Shown one piece after another: positions 32,863 to 45,122 of a stretch of 64,000 nt of DNA; the stretch's first letter is position 1; every line of letters starts with the position of its first letter. Location of the stretch: the NCBI RefSeq assembly GCF_042186555.1, contig NC_133336.1, forward strand, positions 190,828,251 to 190,892,250, read 5' to 3'. The notes beneath the pieces were generated by a model. It saw nothing but the letters and a program-made list of their open reading frames with translations. It searched no databases and was not told where the DNA came from. Both the position numbers and the translations under genes were made by a program. This stretch comes from Aquarana catesbeiana (lineage: Eukaryota; Chordata; Amphibia; Anura; Ranidae).

Positions 32863-33003
32863 TTGGAATCAAGTTTCAGAAACCTATTCCCTTTCATAAT
32901 TTTTTTTGAACATTCACAGTCCATAAACATTCATTCAAAATGAAACTTGCATTCATTTTGCCAATAGATGTAAAGAACTGTGGTAATCACCTATAGATCT
33001 CCT

Positions 33004-33919
33004 TTAACCACTTGCCACCAGCACACCGTCAAATGACGGCGGGGCGGTGCGGTTCTCGTTCTGGGTGGATGTCATATGACGGCCCTCCAGAACTACTGCT
33101 CTCGCTTGCCCGTGGGGGTGTGTATCGCGGCGATCGGTGGTGCGGTGTGTCAGTCTGACACAACGCTACACCGATCTCGGTAAAGACCCTCTAATGGAGG
33201 CTCTTTACCACGTGATCAGCCATGTCCAATCACGGCTGATCACGATGTAAACAGGAAGAGCCCTTGATCGGCTTTTCCTCACTCACGTCTGACAGACGTG
33301 AGTAGAGGAGAGCCCATTGGCTGCTCTCCTGACAGGGGGGGGTCTGTGCTGATTGTTTATCAGCGCAGCCCCCCCTTGGATGCCGCCAGGACCACCAGGG
33401 ATCGCCACCACACTGGACCACCAGGTATGCCACCCTAGGTCACCAGGGAAATGCCAATCAGTGCCCAGGCAGCTGCCAATCAGTGCCCATCTTTAGTGTT
33501 GCCTATCAATGCCATCTATAAGTGCCGCATATCAGTGCCCATCAGTGCCACGTATCAGTGCCCATCAGTGCCACCTATCAGTGCCCATCAGTGCCACCTA
33601 TCAGTGCCCAGCAGTGCCACCTATCCGTGCCACCCATAAGTACTCATCAGTGCAGCCTTTCAGTGCTCATCAGTGGCGCCTACCAGTGCCCATTAGTGCT
33701 GCCTATCAGTGCCCGTCAGTGCTCATAAGTGCCACCTCATTGGTGGGACCTCATCGGTGCCGCCTTATCAGTGCCCATCAGTGAAGGAGAAAACGTACTT
33801 ATTTACAAAATATTATAACAGTAACAAAAGAAAAACTTTTTAAAAAAATTTTAGGTCTTTTTTTATTTGTTTAGCAAAAAATGGAAGGGGGTGTAAGTGC
33901 CTGGTATTGAAGTAGTTAA
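33004..33919 (+). mobile_element. TTAA-target repeat with minisatellite
   Basis: TTAACCACTTGCCACCAGCA at the left, GAAGTAGTTAA at the right. GC-rich first half, then a 23-bp array (33480-33785), then 'ggagaaaacgtacttattta' and the end. No coding content. Confidence 0.8.
33480..33785 (+). repeat. 23-bp minisatellite inside the TTAA element
   Basis: Units of TATCAGTGCCCATCAGTGCC plus ACC, about 12 copies. Same core (ATCAGTGCCC) as the array at 19745-20750. Confidence 0.9.
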
Positions 33920-34581
33920 CATTTAACCTGCCCTAAACTAAACCCCAGTACTCCACCCTTTATTGTACTGCCTACCCGCCTCTTCCTCTGCCGGGAGCCT
34001 TTGTATCAGAACTACCAATATCCTAGTGCTATTGACATGATAATGAACCTTGTCTTTTTTTATCAGTCATGTCTTGCATTGTCTAACCATTTATGAAAGT
34101 TCACTGCTTTTAGAATCACATTGACTTGAGGTTACTAAACGGAAAAAGAGAAAACATGGTCAAATTTTCCGTTTTTGTGCCTTCACTGCCTTGCTAGCTA
34201 TTCTATAACCAATTTGTTTTCTGTCACCTATATTTTTTTGCACATCTGACCACCGGCAGTAACAACTGCACGAATTTCAAAATTACAGCCACGGACCGCA
34301 ACTGTCAATGTCTCAAATTAGTTTGTATCTCTGTTTGTCAGTCACCCAGTTCCGCTGTATAATAATAGGTTCACGAATCTCATCTTACATCAGTTTGTTG
34401 CCCGGGTTCTCAGGCAGCGGTATATATAACCCGAAGGGTATGTAAAGCACAACCATTGTGTAACACTGCAAAGCAAAGCAGAACCTTTTCATGCCATGAG
34501 CAAACACCACTACCCCCTAGACCCCAACGTTTAAAACAGTACCACGCGTTGATTGCATTATTTACATTATCATTTCTTATA
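33920..34581. other. Intergenic, nothing recognised
   Basis: Unique-looking DNA up to the Tc1 terminus at 34582. No gene seen. Confidence 0.5.
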
Positions 34582-34739
34582 CAGGTGCATCTCATAAAAC
34601 TAGAATATCATCAAAAAGGTATCGTATTTATCAGCGTATAACACGCACATTCATTTTAAGAGGGAAGTTTAAGGAAAAAACGTAAATTTTAAATAAGGAA
34701 CTTTGGAGCAAAATAAGGGTCAGTGCCCATCTAGAGCTT

Positions 34740-36255
34740 CACCATCGCCATCAATGCAGCCTGATCAATGCCCATCTGCAGCCTCACAAGTGCCATCAAT
34801 GCAGCCTCATCAGTCCACATCAATGCAGCCTCACCATTGCCATCAATGCAGCCTCACCATTGCCATCAACGCAGCCTTACCATTGTCATCAATGCAGCAG
34901 CCTCACCAATGCCATCAATGCAGCAGCCTCACCATTGCCTTCAATGCAGCAGCCTTACCAGTGCCATCAATGCAGCAGCCTCACCAGTGCCATCAATGCA
35001 GCAGCCTCACTATTGCCATCAACGCAGCAGCCTCATCATTGCCTTCAATGCAGCAGCCTTACCAGTGCCATCAATGCAGCAGCCTCACCAGTGCCATCAA
35101 TGCAGCAGCCTCACCATTGCCATCAATGCAGCAGCCTCACCAGTGCCATCAATGCAGCAGCCTCACCATTGCCATCAATGCAGCAGCCTCACCAGTGCCA
35201 TCAATGCAACAGCCTCACCAATGCCATCAATGCAGCAGCCTCACCATTGCCATCAATGCAGCAGCCTCACCAGTGCCATCAATGCAGCAGCCTCACCAGT
35301 GCCATCAATGCAGCAGCCTCACCACTGCCATCAATGCAGCAGCCTCACCATTGCCATCAATGCAGCAGCCTCAACAGTGCCATCAATGCAACAGCCTCAC
35401 CAATGCCATCAATGCAGCAGCCTCACCATTGCCATCAATGCAGCAGCCTCACCATTGCCTTCAATGCAGCAGCCTCACCAATGCCATCAATGCAGCAGCC
35501 TCACCATTGCCATCAATGCAGCAGCCTCACCATTGCCTTCAATGCAGCAGCCTTACCAGTGCCATCAATGCAGCAGCCTCACCAGTGCCATCAATGCAGC
35601 AGCCTCACTATTGCCATCAACGCAGCAGCCTCATCATTGCCTTCAATGCAGCAGCCTTACCAGTGCCTTCAATGCAGCAGCCTCACTATTGCCATCAATG
35701 CAGCAGCCTCATCATTGCCTTCAATGCAGCAGCCTTACCAGTGCCATCAATGCAGCAGCCTCACCAGTGCCATCAATGCAGCAGCCTCACCAGTGCCATC
35801 AATGCAGCAGCCCCACCATTGCCATCAATGCAGCAGCCCCACCATTGCCATCAATGCAGCAGCCTCATCATTGCCTTCAATGCAGCAGCCTTACCAGTGC
35901 CATCAATTCAGCAGCCCCACCATTGCCATCAATGCAGCAGCCTCATCATTGCCTTCAATGCAGCAGCCTTACCAGTGCCATCAATGCAGCAGCCTCACCA
36001 GTGCCATCAATGCAGCAGCCCCACCATTGCCATCAATGCAGCAGCTTCATCATTGCCTTCAATGCAGCAGCCTTACCAGTGCCATCAATGCAGCAGCCTC
36101 ACCAGTGCCATCAATGCAGCAGCCTCACCATTGCCTTCAATGCAGCAGCCTCACCATTGCCATCAATGCAGCAGCCCCACCATTGCCATCAATGCAGCAG
36201 CCCCACCATTGCCATCAATGCAGCAGCCTCACCATTGCCATCAGTGCAGCCTGAT
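34740..36255 (+). repeat. 26-bp minisatellite, ~55 units
   Basis: Unit CAATGCAGCAGCCTCACCAT plus TGCCAT with changes such as CAGTGCCAT or CCCCACC. Because 26 is not divisible by 3 and the unit has no stop, all three + frames are open for 464-545 residues. The frames are not genes: they differ only by phase and have no start context. Confidence 0.95.
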
Positions 36256-36314
36256 CGATGCCCATCTGCAGCCTAGAGGGGACAGGGAGGGGGGGCGGGA
36301 CGAGCGCCGACAAA

Positions 36315-36435
36315 TTACATACAGTGAAAATCTCCTATGATAGACAGAACAGTGGTCCAATGACGGCCCAGGAGACGGGACTTCTTATTACAGAGGCCGC
36401 CAAGTAAACAGGAGATTCTCACTGTATGTAATCTG
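36315..36435. repeat. Hairpin arms in TIR element copy 2
   Basis: 'attacatacagtga' near 36315 pairs with 'tcactgtatgtaat' near 36430. The same block lies inverted at 43459-43581 in copy 3. Confidence 0.75.
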
Positions 36436-36811
36436 ACGGCGCTCATCCCGTCCCCCTCCCTGTCCCCTCTGAGGCAGCTAAAATCGAAGTACTGTATTAG
36501 CGTATAACACGCACAGGCTATTTGCACCTGATTTTCATGGTGAAAAAGTGCATGTTATACACTAATAAATACAGTAATTTATTTCAGTAATTCAATTAAA
36601 AAAGTGAAACTCGTATATTTTATATAGATGCATTACACACAGAGTGATATATTTCAAGCATTTCTTTCTTTTAATTTTGATAATTATGACTTACAGCTAG
36701 TTAAAACCCAAAGTTCAGTATCTTAAAAATTAGAATATTACATAAGACCAATTAAAAAAAAGGATTTTTAATACAGAAATGTTTTAAGTCCATGTACAGT
36801 AATGAATGCAC

Positions 36812-37358
36812 TCAATACTTGGTCGGGTCTCCTTTTACATGAATTACTGCATCAATGCAGCGTGGCATGGAGGCGATCAGCCTGTGGCACTGCTGAGGTG
36901 TTATGGAAGCCCAGGTTTCCTTGATAGCGGCCTTCAGCTCATCTACATTGTTGGGTCTGGTGTCTCTCATCTTTCTCTTGACAATACCCCACAGATTCTC
37001 TATGGGGTTTAGGTCAGGCGAGTTTGCTGGCCAATCAAGCACAGTGATACCATGATCATTAAACCAGGTATTGGTACTTTTGGCAGTGTGGGCAGGTGCC
37101 AAGTCCTGCTGGAAAATGAAATCAACATCTCCATAAAGCTGGTCAGCAGAGGGAAGCATGAAGTGCTCTAGAATTTCCTGGTAGAGGGCTGCTCTGACTT
37201 TGGACTTGATAAAACACAGTGGACCAACACCAGCAGATGACATGGCTCCCCAAACCATCACTGACTGTGGAAACTTCATACTGGACCTCATGCAATTTGG
37301 ATTTCCTTGCCTCTATACTCTTCCTCCAGACACTGGGACCTTTCCAAATGAAATGCAA
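36812..37358 (-). pseudogene. Tc1-like transposase, C-terminal half
   Basis: A 159-residue minus-strand frame (37291-36812) with 'VMVWGAMSSAGVGPL', 'FIFQQDLAPAHTAKS' (second catalytic Asp) and 'SPDLNPIENLWGIVKRK' (catalytic Glu). This is the DDE core of Tc1/mariner. It lacks the DNA-binding domain and the first catalytic Asp, whose region is broken upstream (37358-37291 is in another frame). No longer able to code for a working enzyme. Confidence 0.88.
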
Positions 37359-37975
37359 ACTTTTCCACAGTTTTTGATGATTTGGGGAGATTATACAGTA
37401 CTTTTGTAGGATTAGCCTGTACAGTACTTTTGTAAGATTAGAGTCAGGTGTATTAATAACTAATTATACCAAGCAGGGGCTAATGATCATCAATTTCATA
37501 AGTAGGTTGAAACACAGTCATTAAACTGATACTAAAGTCTCATTTTTTTCTTTAAAAATAACAAACATGTTATACTTACCTGCTCTGTGTAATGGTTTTG
37601 CACAGAGCAGGCTGGATCCTCCTCTTCTCAGGTCCCTTGCCGGTTCTCTTGGTCCCTCCCTCCTATCGAGTGCCCCCACAGCAAGCAGTTTGCTATGGGG
37701 ACACCCGAACTGAGCCACAGCTCTGTGTGCCCATTCAGAGACAGAGACAGTGTTTGGCCCCGCCCCCTCTTTCTCCTAATTGGCTAACTGACTTTGACAG
37801 CAGCAGGAGCGGGATTGTCTCCGCCAAAGAGGAGGGAGAGTCCTGGAAAGCCAAGGCACTTGTGTTTTGAGATAGAGCTCAGGTAAGTATTAGGAGGCTG
37901 AGGGGGGCTGCTGCACGCTGAAGGCTTTTTATCCTAATGCATAAAATGAATTAAGATAAAAATCCTTCTGCCTTT

Positions 37976-38775
37976 TGTTAGGGAAATAATTTGGCTGTAA
38001 GCTATGCACACAGCCATATCTCCTGTGCTAATAAGCACCCATTTCCGTCTTAATGATATAACGTACCTTTTGGTCGTATGTCTCCCCACTGGTTCCCCAT
38101 TCCCCAGTAAACAGACATCAACACATTCTTACGTTCTCATCTCAGCATCTCTGGCTTTTCTCAGCCAGCAAGCCCTATTATTTACACATCAACAGGAAGT
38201 CCCAAACTTGAGGGTTGTGCCTCCAACAGCCAAACGCCTCCTACAAAGTTTGTGACCTCACAGGAAATGAACAACACAGAGGAAATGACCATATAAAGAT
38301 GTAACAGGATGTGACAATACAGAAGCCCTTCCAACAGGGTAAAATACAAAACCAAAGACATGCATACATTCAAATAGAAATACAGTAGTGACGTATGCAG
38401 ACAGTGGTGTGCAAAACCATGCGGCAAGCACATGGCTTTGAACACGACCGTGTGCACACTCCCACTGTTACCAGTGATGTGAACCATACAAAACCATGGC
38501 TCAGTGAGCCATAATTTTCATATAGTTATGCTATAGTTCCCATGTACGCAGACATGTATGCTCGGAGTCATTGATGCAGTCGCCATGAGGTGGCCAGTCT
38601 CTTGGTGAGGCATAAACTAACATCCCTAAAAGAGCAACAGATCTGCCATGTCCACAGGAAGGTTTTCGCAGTCAATGGTCTTGCACCAACGTCTGTATGT
38701 GCACATGAGCGCATTACAGCAAAACCGACACTGGGGGACATTTGACAACACACATTTATAAAATTTTCCACAACA
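37976..38775 (-). repeat. LTR (3' LTR on the minus strand)
   Basis: 800 bp, closely similar over its length to 44201-45011, with scattered substitutions and small indels (for example near 38350 and 38705). On + it runs TGTTAGGGAA...CCACAACA. Confidence 0.9.
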
Positions 38776-38799
38776 GTCCCTCCTCTTGTCATATGATCC

Positions 38800-39300
38800 C
38801 ATGCGTCCCCCGATGAATCCTGATCTTCTTCTTAGTCCATAACTCTGTTCTTCAGGAGGGATGACATGGTGAGCTGTAGTAATCGCCGGTCGGTCTGGGA
38901 TCCTCTGTGTCTTGTACGTGGGTTGGGCTTTGGGGCATCTCATCAGGGGAGATGTGGTCATCTGCTCAGGCTCTGGTCACGCGTCCAATCAGGCAACACC
39001 TCATCACGGCATATAGAGGGAATAGAAACAAAAACATGAGTAAATATACTCCTACTTCCTTCAACTATGATCCGCTGCAAAACAAAATAATTAAATCCCC
39101 CCCGATTCACAAACCCTTAAAAGGATTCCAACCTTCACTAGCTATAGCTCTGGCTTTGCCTTGTAGAGATCTAAGCCTTATCCATGTGGGCCTGAACTTT
39201 GTCACTACTATCCCCGATCCAGGTATAACACTCTTTACTTATGAATTCCCAGAAACCCCCCTTGGACTGTGGGAACTTCCTTGTAGCTTCAACAGTTACA
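38800..39300 (-). pseudogene. Possible env-like C-terminal remnant
   Basis: Just before the polypurine tract, the minus strand has a hydrophobic run of about 20 residues (39060-39000) followed by a polar tail in a shifted frame (38961-38626). Position and shape fit the membrane anchor and tail of an envelope protein, but stops and frame breaks interrupt it and no motif proves it. Confidence 0.3.
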
Positions 39301-39494
39301 TGAAAACATCCCATCCTCAATGGATGAGAAATTGTTCAAGTGTTTCATAAGCTCAAGCCCCCACCACAAGCAATTCCCTTCCAGCTGTCCCTGCCATTCT
39401 TACCTTCTCTCGCGCCATCAGATCCTCACTATCGGTCGTGACATAAGATGCTGGGACGAGTTTCACCAGCACACATGAACCTCTTGCCTTAGGG

Positions 39495-39679
39495 CAGTGG
39501 TTCTCAACTCCAGTCCTCAAGACCCACCAACAGACCAGATTTTAAGTATTACCTTGGGGAGTTGCAGACTAGAATACTGCAATCACTGAGCAATAAGTGA
39601 TATCACCTGTGATGTATTTCAGCTATCTTGCAAACCTGGCCTGTTGGTGGGTCCTGAGGACTGGAGTTAAGAACCACTG
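39495..39679. mobile_element. hAT MITE
   Basis: 185 bp, CAGTGGTTCTCAACTCCAGT inverted at the right to AAGAACCACTG, perfect 8-bp target duplication CCTTAGGG at 39487-39494 and 39680-39687. Inserted in the LTR element. Confidence 0.93.
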
Positions 39680-42600
39680 CCTTAGGGGAATTACCTTATA
39701 AGCTGTAGATCCGCATTAATACCAAACTACAGTTGAAGCAAACTTGTGGGCTACCTAGTTATCCTGATACCAAAGCTGGCAAGAACCAGAGCTATTGTTA
39801 AAATTATAATTAATTTTACCCTCTAGAAATGTATTGTTAAGTTCTATTGACAAGTGTCTGTTTGGAATTTACTAGTTTGTCAAAACTCCTCACATCAATA
39901 TGAACGTCACATATAGCATGTACCACCGTCATCGCTGGGGCACTAGTAGACCCGACCATGTGTCCTGTTCTCTTTCTTAGCTATTTGGGATGCTTTTCAT
40001 CGTTACCCTTGCTAAAATTTATTAAACAAAAAAATATAAATAAACAAAGAAACTCCTCTATTCTTTTGTGGTTGATCCGCTTCTTGCAGTGGCTGGCATG
40101 GTCTCATTCCTCAAGCTTCTTTACAATGACCCAGTCACCTGGTTGGAAAGAATGTAAACTGGTTATTGTGTCAGGGTCCAGGAGGGACTGGTGAACCCTG
40201 TGGTGGACCTTTTGAAGTTCATGTTACAGTGATTGCACCTACCCCATCAGCTGGGAATGTAGGTGACAGCTAATAAGGAAAGTACAACTCTGGTTTTGGT
40301 TGACCTCCAAACAAACCTCATATGACAATAACCCAGACATCGGGACTGTGGTCACTGCATAACCTGTGCGTGGCTTACCATCTGGGGTGTAATACCTGGA
40401 ACCATTGACAAAAAGGTTCTTAGCATCTGGGATGGGAGCCTACTTCACCAAACTGCTGCTTGCTGATTCAAATTTCATCAAAGAAAGACAGTCTTGGCAC
40501 AAACTTTGCTAGAATTAGAGCGGTTAGTATTATTGGTTTGAAAATTTGTCATTCTCACCACTCTCATCCCCCCTTTTTTTCCTCCTCATTACAAACTGGA
40601 GGGAGACATGCAGGGTTCAGAAGGGTGCAGAAAAAAAAACTGAAACAACCTATGACACTTTTACCTTTTTATACACCTGCTTTCTATGTACATAAACTCC
40701 TTGGACCTGAAAAGATACTTATAAACAAAGGTTATTACTCCATCCTTTAAAGAATGGTAAACAATACAACATTCGTGTACATTGGTAAATTGTCATTGAC
40801 ATTCCTCAAAACCGATAATAACTAAGCCCTCTGTAACTCTTCACGTTTTTACTAAAATACAACACACGCGACACGTAAGAGGACTGTTGAGGTAGGTTCA
40901 AAGATCTTGTTACCACATACAAACATGAGACAAACGTTTAGCTACAAATGTGTGGGAGATATTTCATAGTTCCCAAAAACGAAAATGAAAAAGATAAAAA
41001 CGACCAGATGGAATGCTGCCTTCACTCTTTTAGCGATAGAAAAAGAATACAATTTGAAAAGCACAAGAGCATCTCAAAATCTTTGCATGGACCAGCCACA
41101 CAAAGTTCAAAAACAGGCCTGTATATTTTTAATCACACAAACGTGTACTACGCATCCATCAACTCACTCAACATTACAGATTTCTGAAGCCGCAGTCGCG
41201 CTACATCAACTCCAGAGGGATACCCAAAATAGTATCCTTGGACCACCTATGTCAATCTTTCTGGGGTTTAATGGCCTTTTTCTCAGAACTAGACTCCATG
41301 TTCTGTGCATCCGTCGGACTGTGGGAAGCCTCACATTCCTTCCCTTGCACGGACTGCCATTGCTCATGGTGATTCGAATCGGCTTATGGTCTTACCCCTG
41401 CGTCCAGGGAAACCCTTGCACCCATTTCGGGGAGCACCGCCCGGTGCCTTCTTACACGGTGGATTGAAGGACTACAACCACTATTAGTCCCCCAACTAGA
41501 AACCCTAAAACGAGGCATTAACTCTATGGCTTGTTGTCCCAACACTTTTGGCACAGAACTACAGAGTACCACTCTTTTAACCACCAACTATTAACTATGC
41601 CAAATGATTCGTCAACAACCACAGATCAACCCCCGAATTATGTCTCTACCCCTCACAGTGTATGCATACACAAGCGCATTGCGCTGTACGACCATACACT
41701 GCATCGACAGACAAATCTACACAGAGCACTTATGCCTGCTTTCTTTTACAAAACACTGCGGCTTCTCTCTGTACCTTGATATTACAACAATAACTTGGAT
41801 GCCTCCTGTTTGCTCTCTACCCAAAACTGTATTACAGTATAAAACTAAAAAGACAACTGGAATTAAATTTAAAAACACTTTCAAACGCCAGTATTTTCCC
41901 CATTGTCCTTCCAAGCACAAATCTCATTTGCTTGTGTCATAGGACCCCAAGCTACCCCGACCAACTTCCTGTGGATACATAAAATGTTGAGAAGAAATTC
42001 CTGTTGCATGCCCAGCTCTAAAAACCCCTCAAACTATTTACATATCAATGTACAGGAAAAGGGAGGGGAGGGAAAGCCTAGTTTCATATACTGCAAGCTA
42101 TACAATACAACCCTCAGATGAAGACACAAAAACACAAAACAAATAAAAATTAAACACACACTAAAAGTACAAAAACTCACAGTTAAAGCTAGTCTTGTTA
42201 TCCATTGAAATTCAGTGCAAAGTAGAGGTTTCACTCAAAACCAATATTCAATACAGAAAGTTCAATAGTTTCCTTGAAAAGTATGTAAAAAGTATAAAAA
42301 TAGAATTCACTTAAAAGGAAATGGTGCCTTGAGAGAAGGTGGCAGCCCAAACCACATGGCTACACACACACACACACACACACACAAAGGAAATTGGAGC
42401 AGCTTCCCTTGTAGGATGACACACAGGTCCTCAAAATGGCCGCCGATCCACAAGGTGACTACAACAAAAGCCAGACCACAACAAAATGGCGCATTTTCCC
42501 GCCAAAACTGAAATCCAATACAAAGGTGGCCACTCTTCTACTGCAAAGTTAACAAAAACTACAAACACAGCTCACCTACAATAGCTTACATTCGCTTAAA

Positions 42601-43325
42601 AGTAAACAGAGATGATGCCTAGAAACAAGATGGTGGCTCATGTCACATGGTTTCACACACAAAGGAATTGAAAATGGCCGACCGTAGCCACATGGCAGCC
42701 AACAACAAAAGGAAATGGCAGACAAAAACCAGGCCACGACAAAATGGCGAATTTTCCCGCCAAAACCAAAATTTCTCCCCACAAAACTACACATTTGAGA
42801 TACTAAATGAACACTTACAAACATTTAAAAGTGTTAAAGTTATGAAAAAGCACAACTTAAAACAGAATGGTAGATGAGATCTGGACCACAGCAAGATGGC
42901 CGATGACAAAAGGACTACACTAAAACACAAGCACATGAAATGCAATTGTTGAACACTTAAACCATAATACAAACACTTTAGGAACAGTTCTACTGAAAAG
43001 CATGTTATCCAATGAAACAACAAAGCCACATAACCCACAATAACACGGCTGAAACATACCCTCTTTTCTCAAACAAAGTTCACATCAGCTTTCACAGGAA
43101 CAGGACATTGACAAATACAAACAGTGATGCTTGCATGTCGGCTCAGATCATTAGAGCTCCCCTCCCACAGGGTGTAGCCCCTTCAACACAAAACAACAAT
43201 GCCTATTGTCCTCCACTTAAACTCATGGCATTTTAAAAACAGATTCAGCTACTTACAAAGCTGCTCATCCACACCCATTCCATGTTGCAGATAATCCCAA
43301 TTCATACATTGCTATTTCTCATATA

Positions 43326-43921
43326 CTGTATTTATTGGCATATAACACTCACTTTTTCACCATGAAAATTGGATGCAAATAGCCTGTGCGTGTTATACGC
43401 CAATACTTCAATTTTAGCTGACTCGGAGCGGACAGGGAAGGGGGCAGGACCAGCGGCGTCAAATTACATACAGTGAGAAACTCCTGTTTACTTGGTGGCC
43501 TCTGTAATAGGAAGTCCCGTCTCCTGGGCCGCCATTGGACCACTGTTCTGTCTATCATAGGAGATTCTCACTGTATGTAATCTGTTGGCGCTCATCCCAC
43601 CTCTCTCCCTGTCCCCTCTAGGCTGCAGATGGGCATCGATTAGGCTGCACTGATGGCAATGGTGAGGCTGCTGCATTGATGTGGACTGGTGAGGCTGCAT
43701 TGATGTTGACTGATGAGGCTGCATTGATGGCACTTGTGAGGCTGCAGATGGGCATTGATCAGGCTGCATTGAAGGCAATGGTGAGGCTGCAGATGGGCAC
43801 TGACCCTTATTTTGCCTCAAAGTTCCTTATTTAAAATTTAAGTTTTTTTCCTGAAACTTCCCTCTGAAAATGAATGTGCGTGTTATACGCCTGTGCGTGT
43901 TATACGCCGATAAATACGGTA
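43326..43921 (-). mobile_element. Minisatellite-bearing TIR element, copy 3 (fourth layer)
   Basis: 'tactgtatttattggcatat' at the left and 'gtgttatacgccgataaata' followed by CGGTA at the right. Opposite orientation to copy 2. It shares the inner block (43410-43640) but has only a few diverged units of the array (43640-43810). Lies within the LTR element. Confidence 0.85.
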
Positions 43922-44200
43922 CTTATTACACAACATACAGTTACTTACACATACACACAGCACACAGTCTCCTTACACAAACATTCGAGCTTGCAAATAC
44001 AAATCACACACACACACACACCAGACATACGATCAAACTTCCAGCATTATTTCAAAAAGACGAAAAATCAGTTATTTCGCAGAGCAGAGCCTCCCCAACA
44101 CATCGTAAAGAGATGTCCTAGACTGGGATCCGTTCTCCCCCCTTTCTTGCCAGTGTGGAGGGGGCTTTGTCTGCTCCAAAAGGACCTGGCTCACCGCAAA

Positions 44201-45011
44201 TGTTAGGGAAATTTGCCTGTAAGCTATGCACACAACCATATCTCCTGTGCTAATAAGCACCCATTTCCGTCTTAATGATATAACGTACCTTTTGATCGTA
44301 TGTCTACCCTCTGGTTCCCCATTCCCCAGTAAACAGACATCAACACATTCTTACGTTCTCATCTAAGCATCTCTGTCTTTTCTCAGCCAGCAAGCCCTTT
44401 TATTTACACATCAACAGGAAGTCCCAAACTTGAGGGTTGTGCCTCCAACAGCCAAACGCCTCCTACAAAGTTTGTGACCTCACAGGAAATGAACAACACA
44501 GAGGAAATGACCATATAAGGATGTAACAGAATGTGACAATACAGAAGCCCTTCCAACAGGGTTAAATACAGAACCAATCAAAGACGTGTATACATTCAAA
44601 TAGAAATACAGTAGTGACGTGTGCAGATGGTAGTGTGCAAAACCATGCGGCAAGCACATGGCTTTGAACATGACCATGTGCACAATCCCCCTGTTACCAG
44701 TGATGTGAACCATACAAAACCATGGCTCAGTGAGCCATAATTTTCATATAGTTATGCTATAGTTCCCATGTACGCAGACATGTATGCTCAGAGTCATTGA
44801 TGCAGTCGCCATGAGGTGGCCAGTCTCTTGGTGAGACATAAACTAACATCCCTAAAAGAGCAACAGATCTGCCATGTCCACAGGAAGGTTTTCGCAGCCA
44901 ATGGTCTTCCACCAACGTCTGTATGTGCGAATACGCTCACATTAGCGCATTACAGCAAAACCGACAATGGGGGACATTTGACAACACACATTTATAAAAT
45001 TTTCCACAACA
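44201..45011 (-). repeat. LTR (5' LTR on the minus strand)
   Basis: 811 bp, partner of 37976-38775. Read on minus it starts TGTTGTGGAAAA and ends CCTAACA. The adjoining inner sequence on minus (TTTGCGGTGAGCC) sits where a primer-binding site is expected but does not match a tRNA end that I can name. Confidence 0.9.
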
Positions 45012-45122
45012 CTTTATAATCACTTTAACTGAAACAGAAACAGCTGTGTAGAAGGCTTAAAACTGGATGAGGAACAGCCAATCCCTGCTGTTAAGGTGAG
45101 GTTGTAGAAGGTGTCATGTCAC

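Larger units (their letters stand above)
34620..36576 (+). mobile_element. Minisatellite-bearing TIR element, copy 2
   Basis: Ends 'tatcgtatttatcagcgtat' and 'gttatacactaataaataca', imperfect inverted copies of the family terminus, with TA at the borders. Contains a huge 26-bp array and then a block (36255-36480) shared with copy 3. Inserted 38 bp inside the Tc1 terminus. Confidence 0.85.
38776..44200 (-). other. Inner region of the LTR element
   Basis: No reverse transcriptase or integrase motif found in either strand. A minus-strand frame at 41920-41717 begins with a signal-peptide-like hydrophobic stretch. 42329-42900 repeats 'aaaatggc' and 'ttttcccgccaaaa' blocks. A CA run lies at 42361-42386. 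Contains the hAT MITE and TIR element copy 3. Confidence 0.5.
37976..45011 (-). mobile_element. LTR retroelement (third layer), minus strand
   Basis: Two LTRs (37976-38775 and 44201-45011) starting and ending TG...CA frame a 5.4-kb inner part. A 4-bp target duplication CTTT (37972-37975 and 45012-45015) flanks it. Read on the minus strand, a polypurine tract 'aagaggaggga' lies right before the left LTR, which fixes the orientation. I cannot recognise gag, protease, reverse transcriptase or integrase. A non-autonomous or decayed element, possibly of retroviral type. Confidence 0.82.
37521..45028. mobile_element. TTAA MITE (second layer), split by an LTR element
   Basis: TTAA at 37521-37524 and 45025-45028. 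Termini ACTGATACTAAAG and the inverse of AGTGATTATAAAG fit each other. The MITE is 37525-37975 plus 45012-45024. It interrupts the Tc1-like element at its 'cattaactgaaac' site. Confidence 0.75.
34582..45122 (-). mobile_element. Tc1-like element with nested insertions (outer layer)
   Basis: Left terminus CAGGTGCATCTCATAAAACT after TA (34580-34581). The pieces 34582-34619, 36577-37520 and 45029 to about 45122 belong together: 'cacagtcattaa' before the gap and 'ctgaaacagaaacagctgtg' after it are continuous in this family as I know it. Two elements interrupt it. The right terminus appears to be lost near 45122. Confidence 0.75.

Noticed and set aside
34740..36255. Regular repeats that could suggest a CRISPR-like array
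   Set aside because: Units are directly adjacent with no unique spacers, and the genome is a vertebrate.
34703..36340. Open frame of 545 residues (with 502 and 464 in the other two frames)
   Set aside because: The 26-bp unit has no stop codon, so all three frames are open by default. The peptides are phase-shifted versions of one repeat and show no domain.
38907..39350. 147-residue + frame within the LTR element
   Set aside because: The element is on the minus strand, and the frame shows no known domain and overlaps the likely env remnant in antisense.
44170..44200. Primer-binding site of the LTR element
   Set aside because: The position is right but the sequence does not match a tRNA 3' end that I can identify, so I do not call it.
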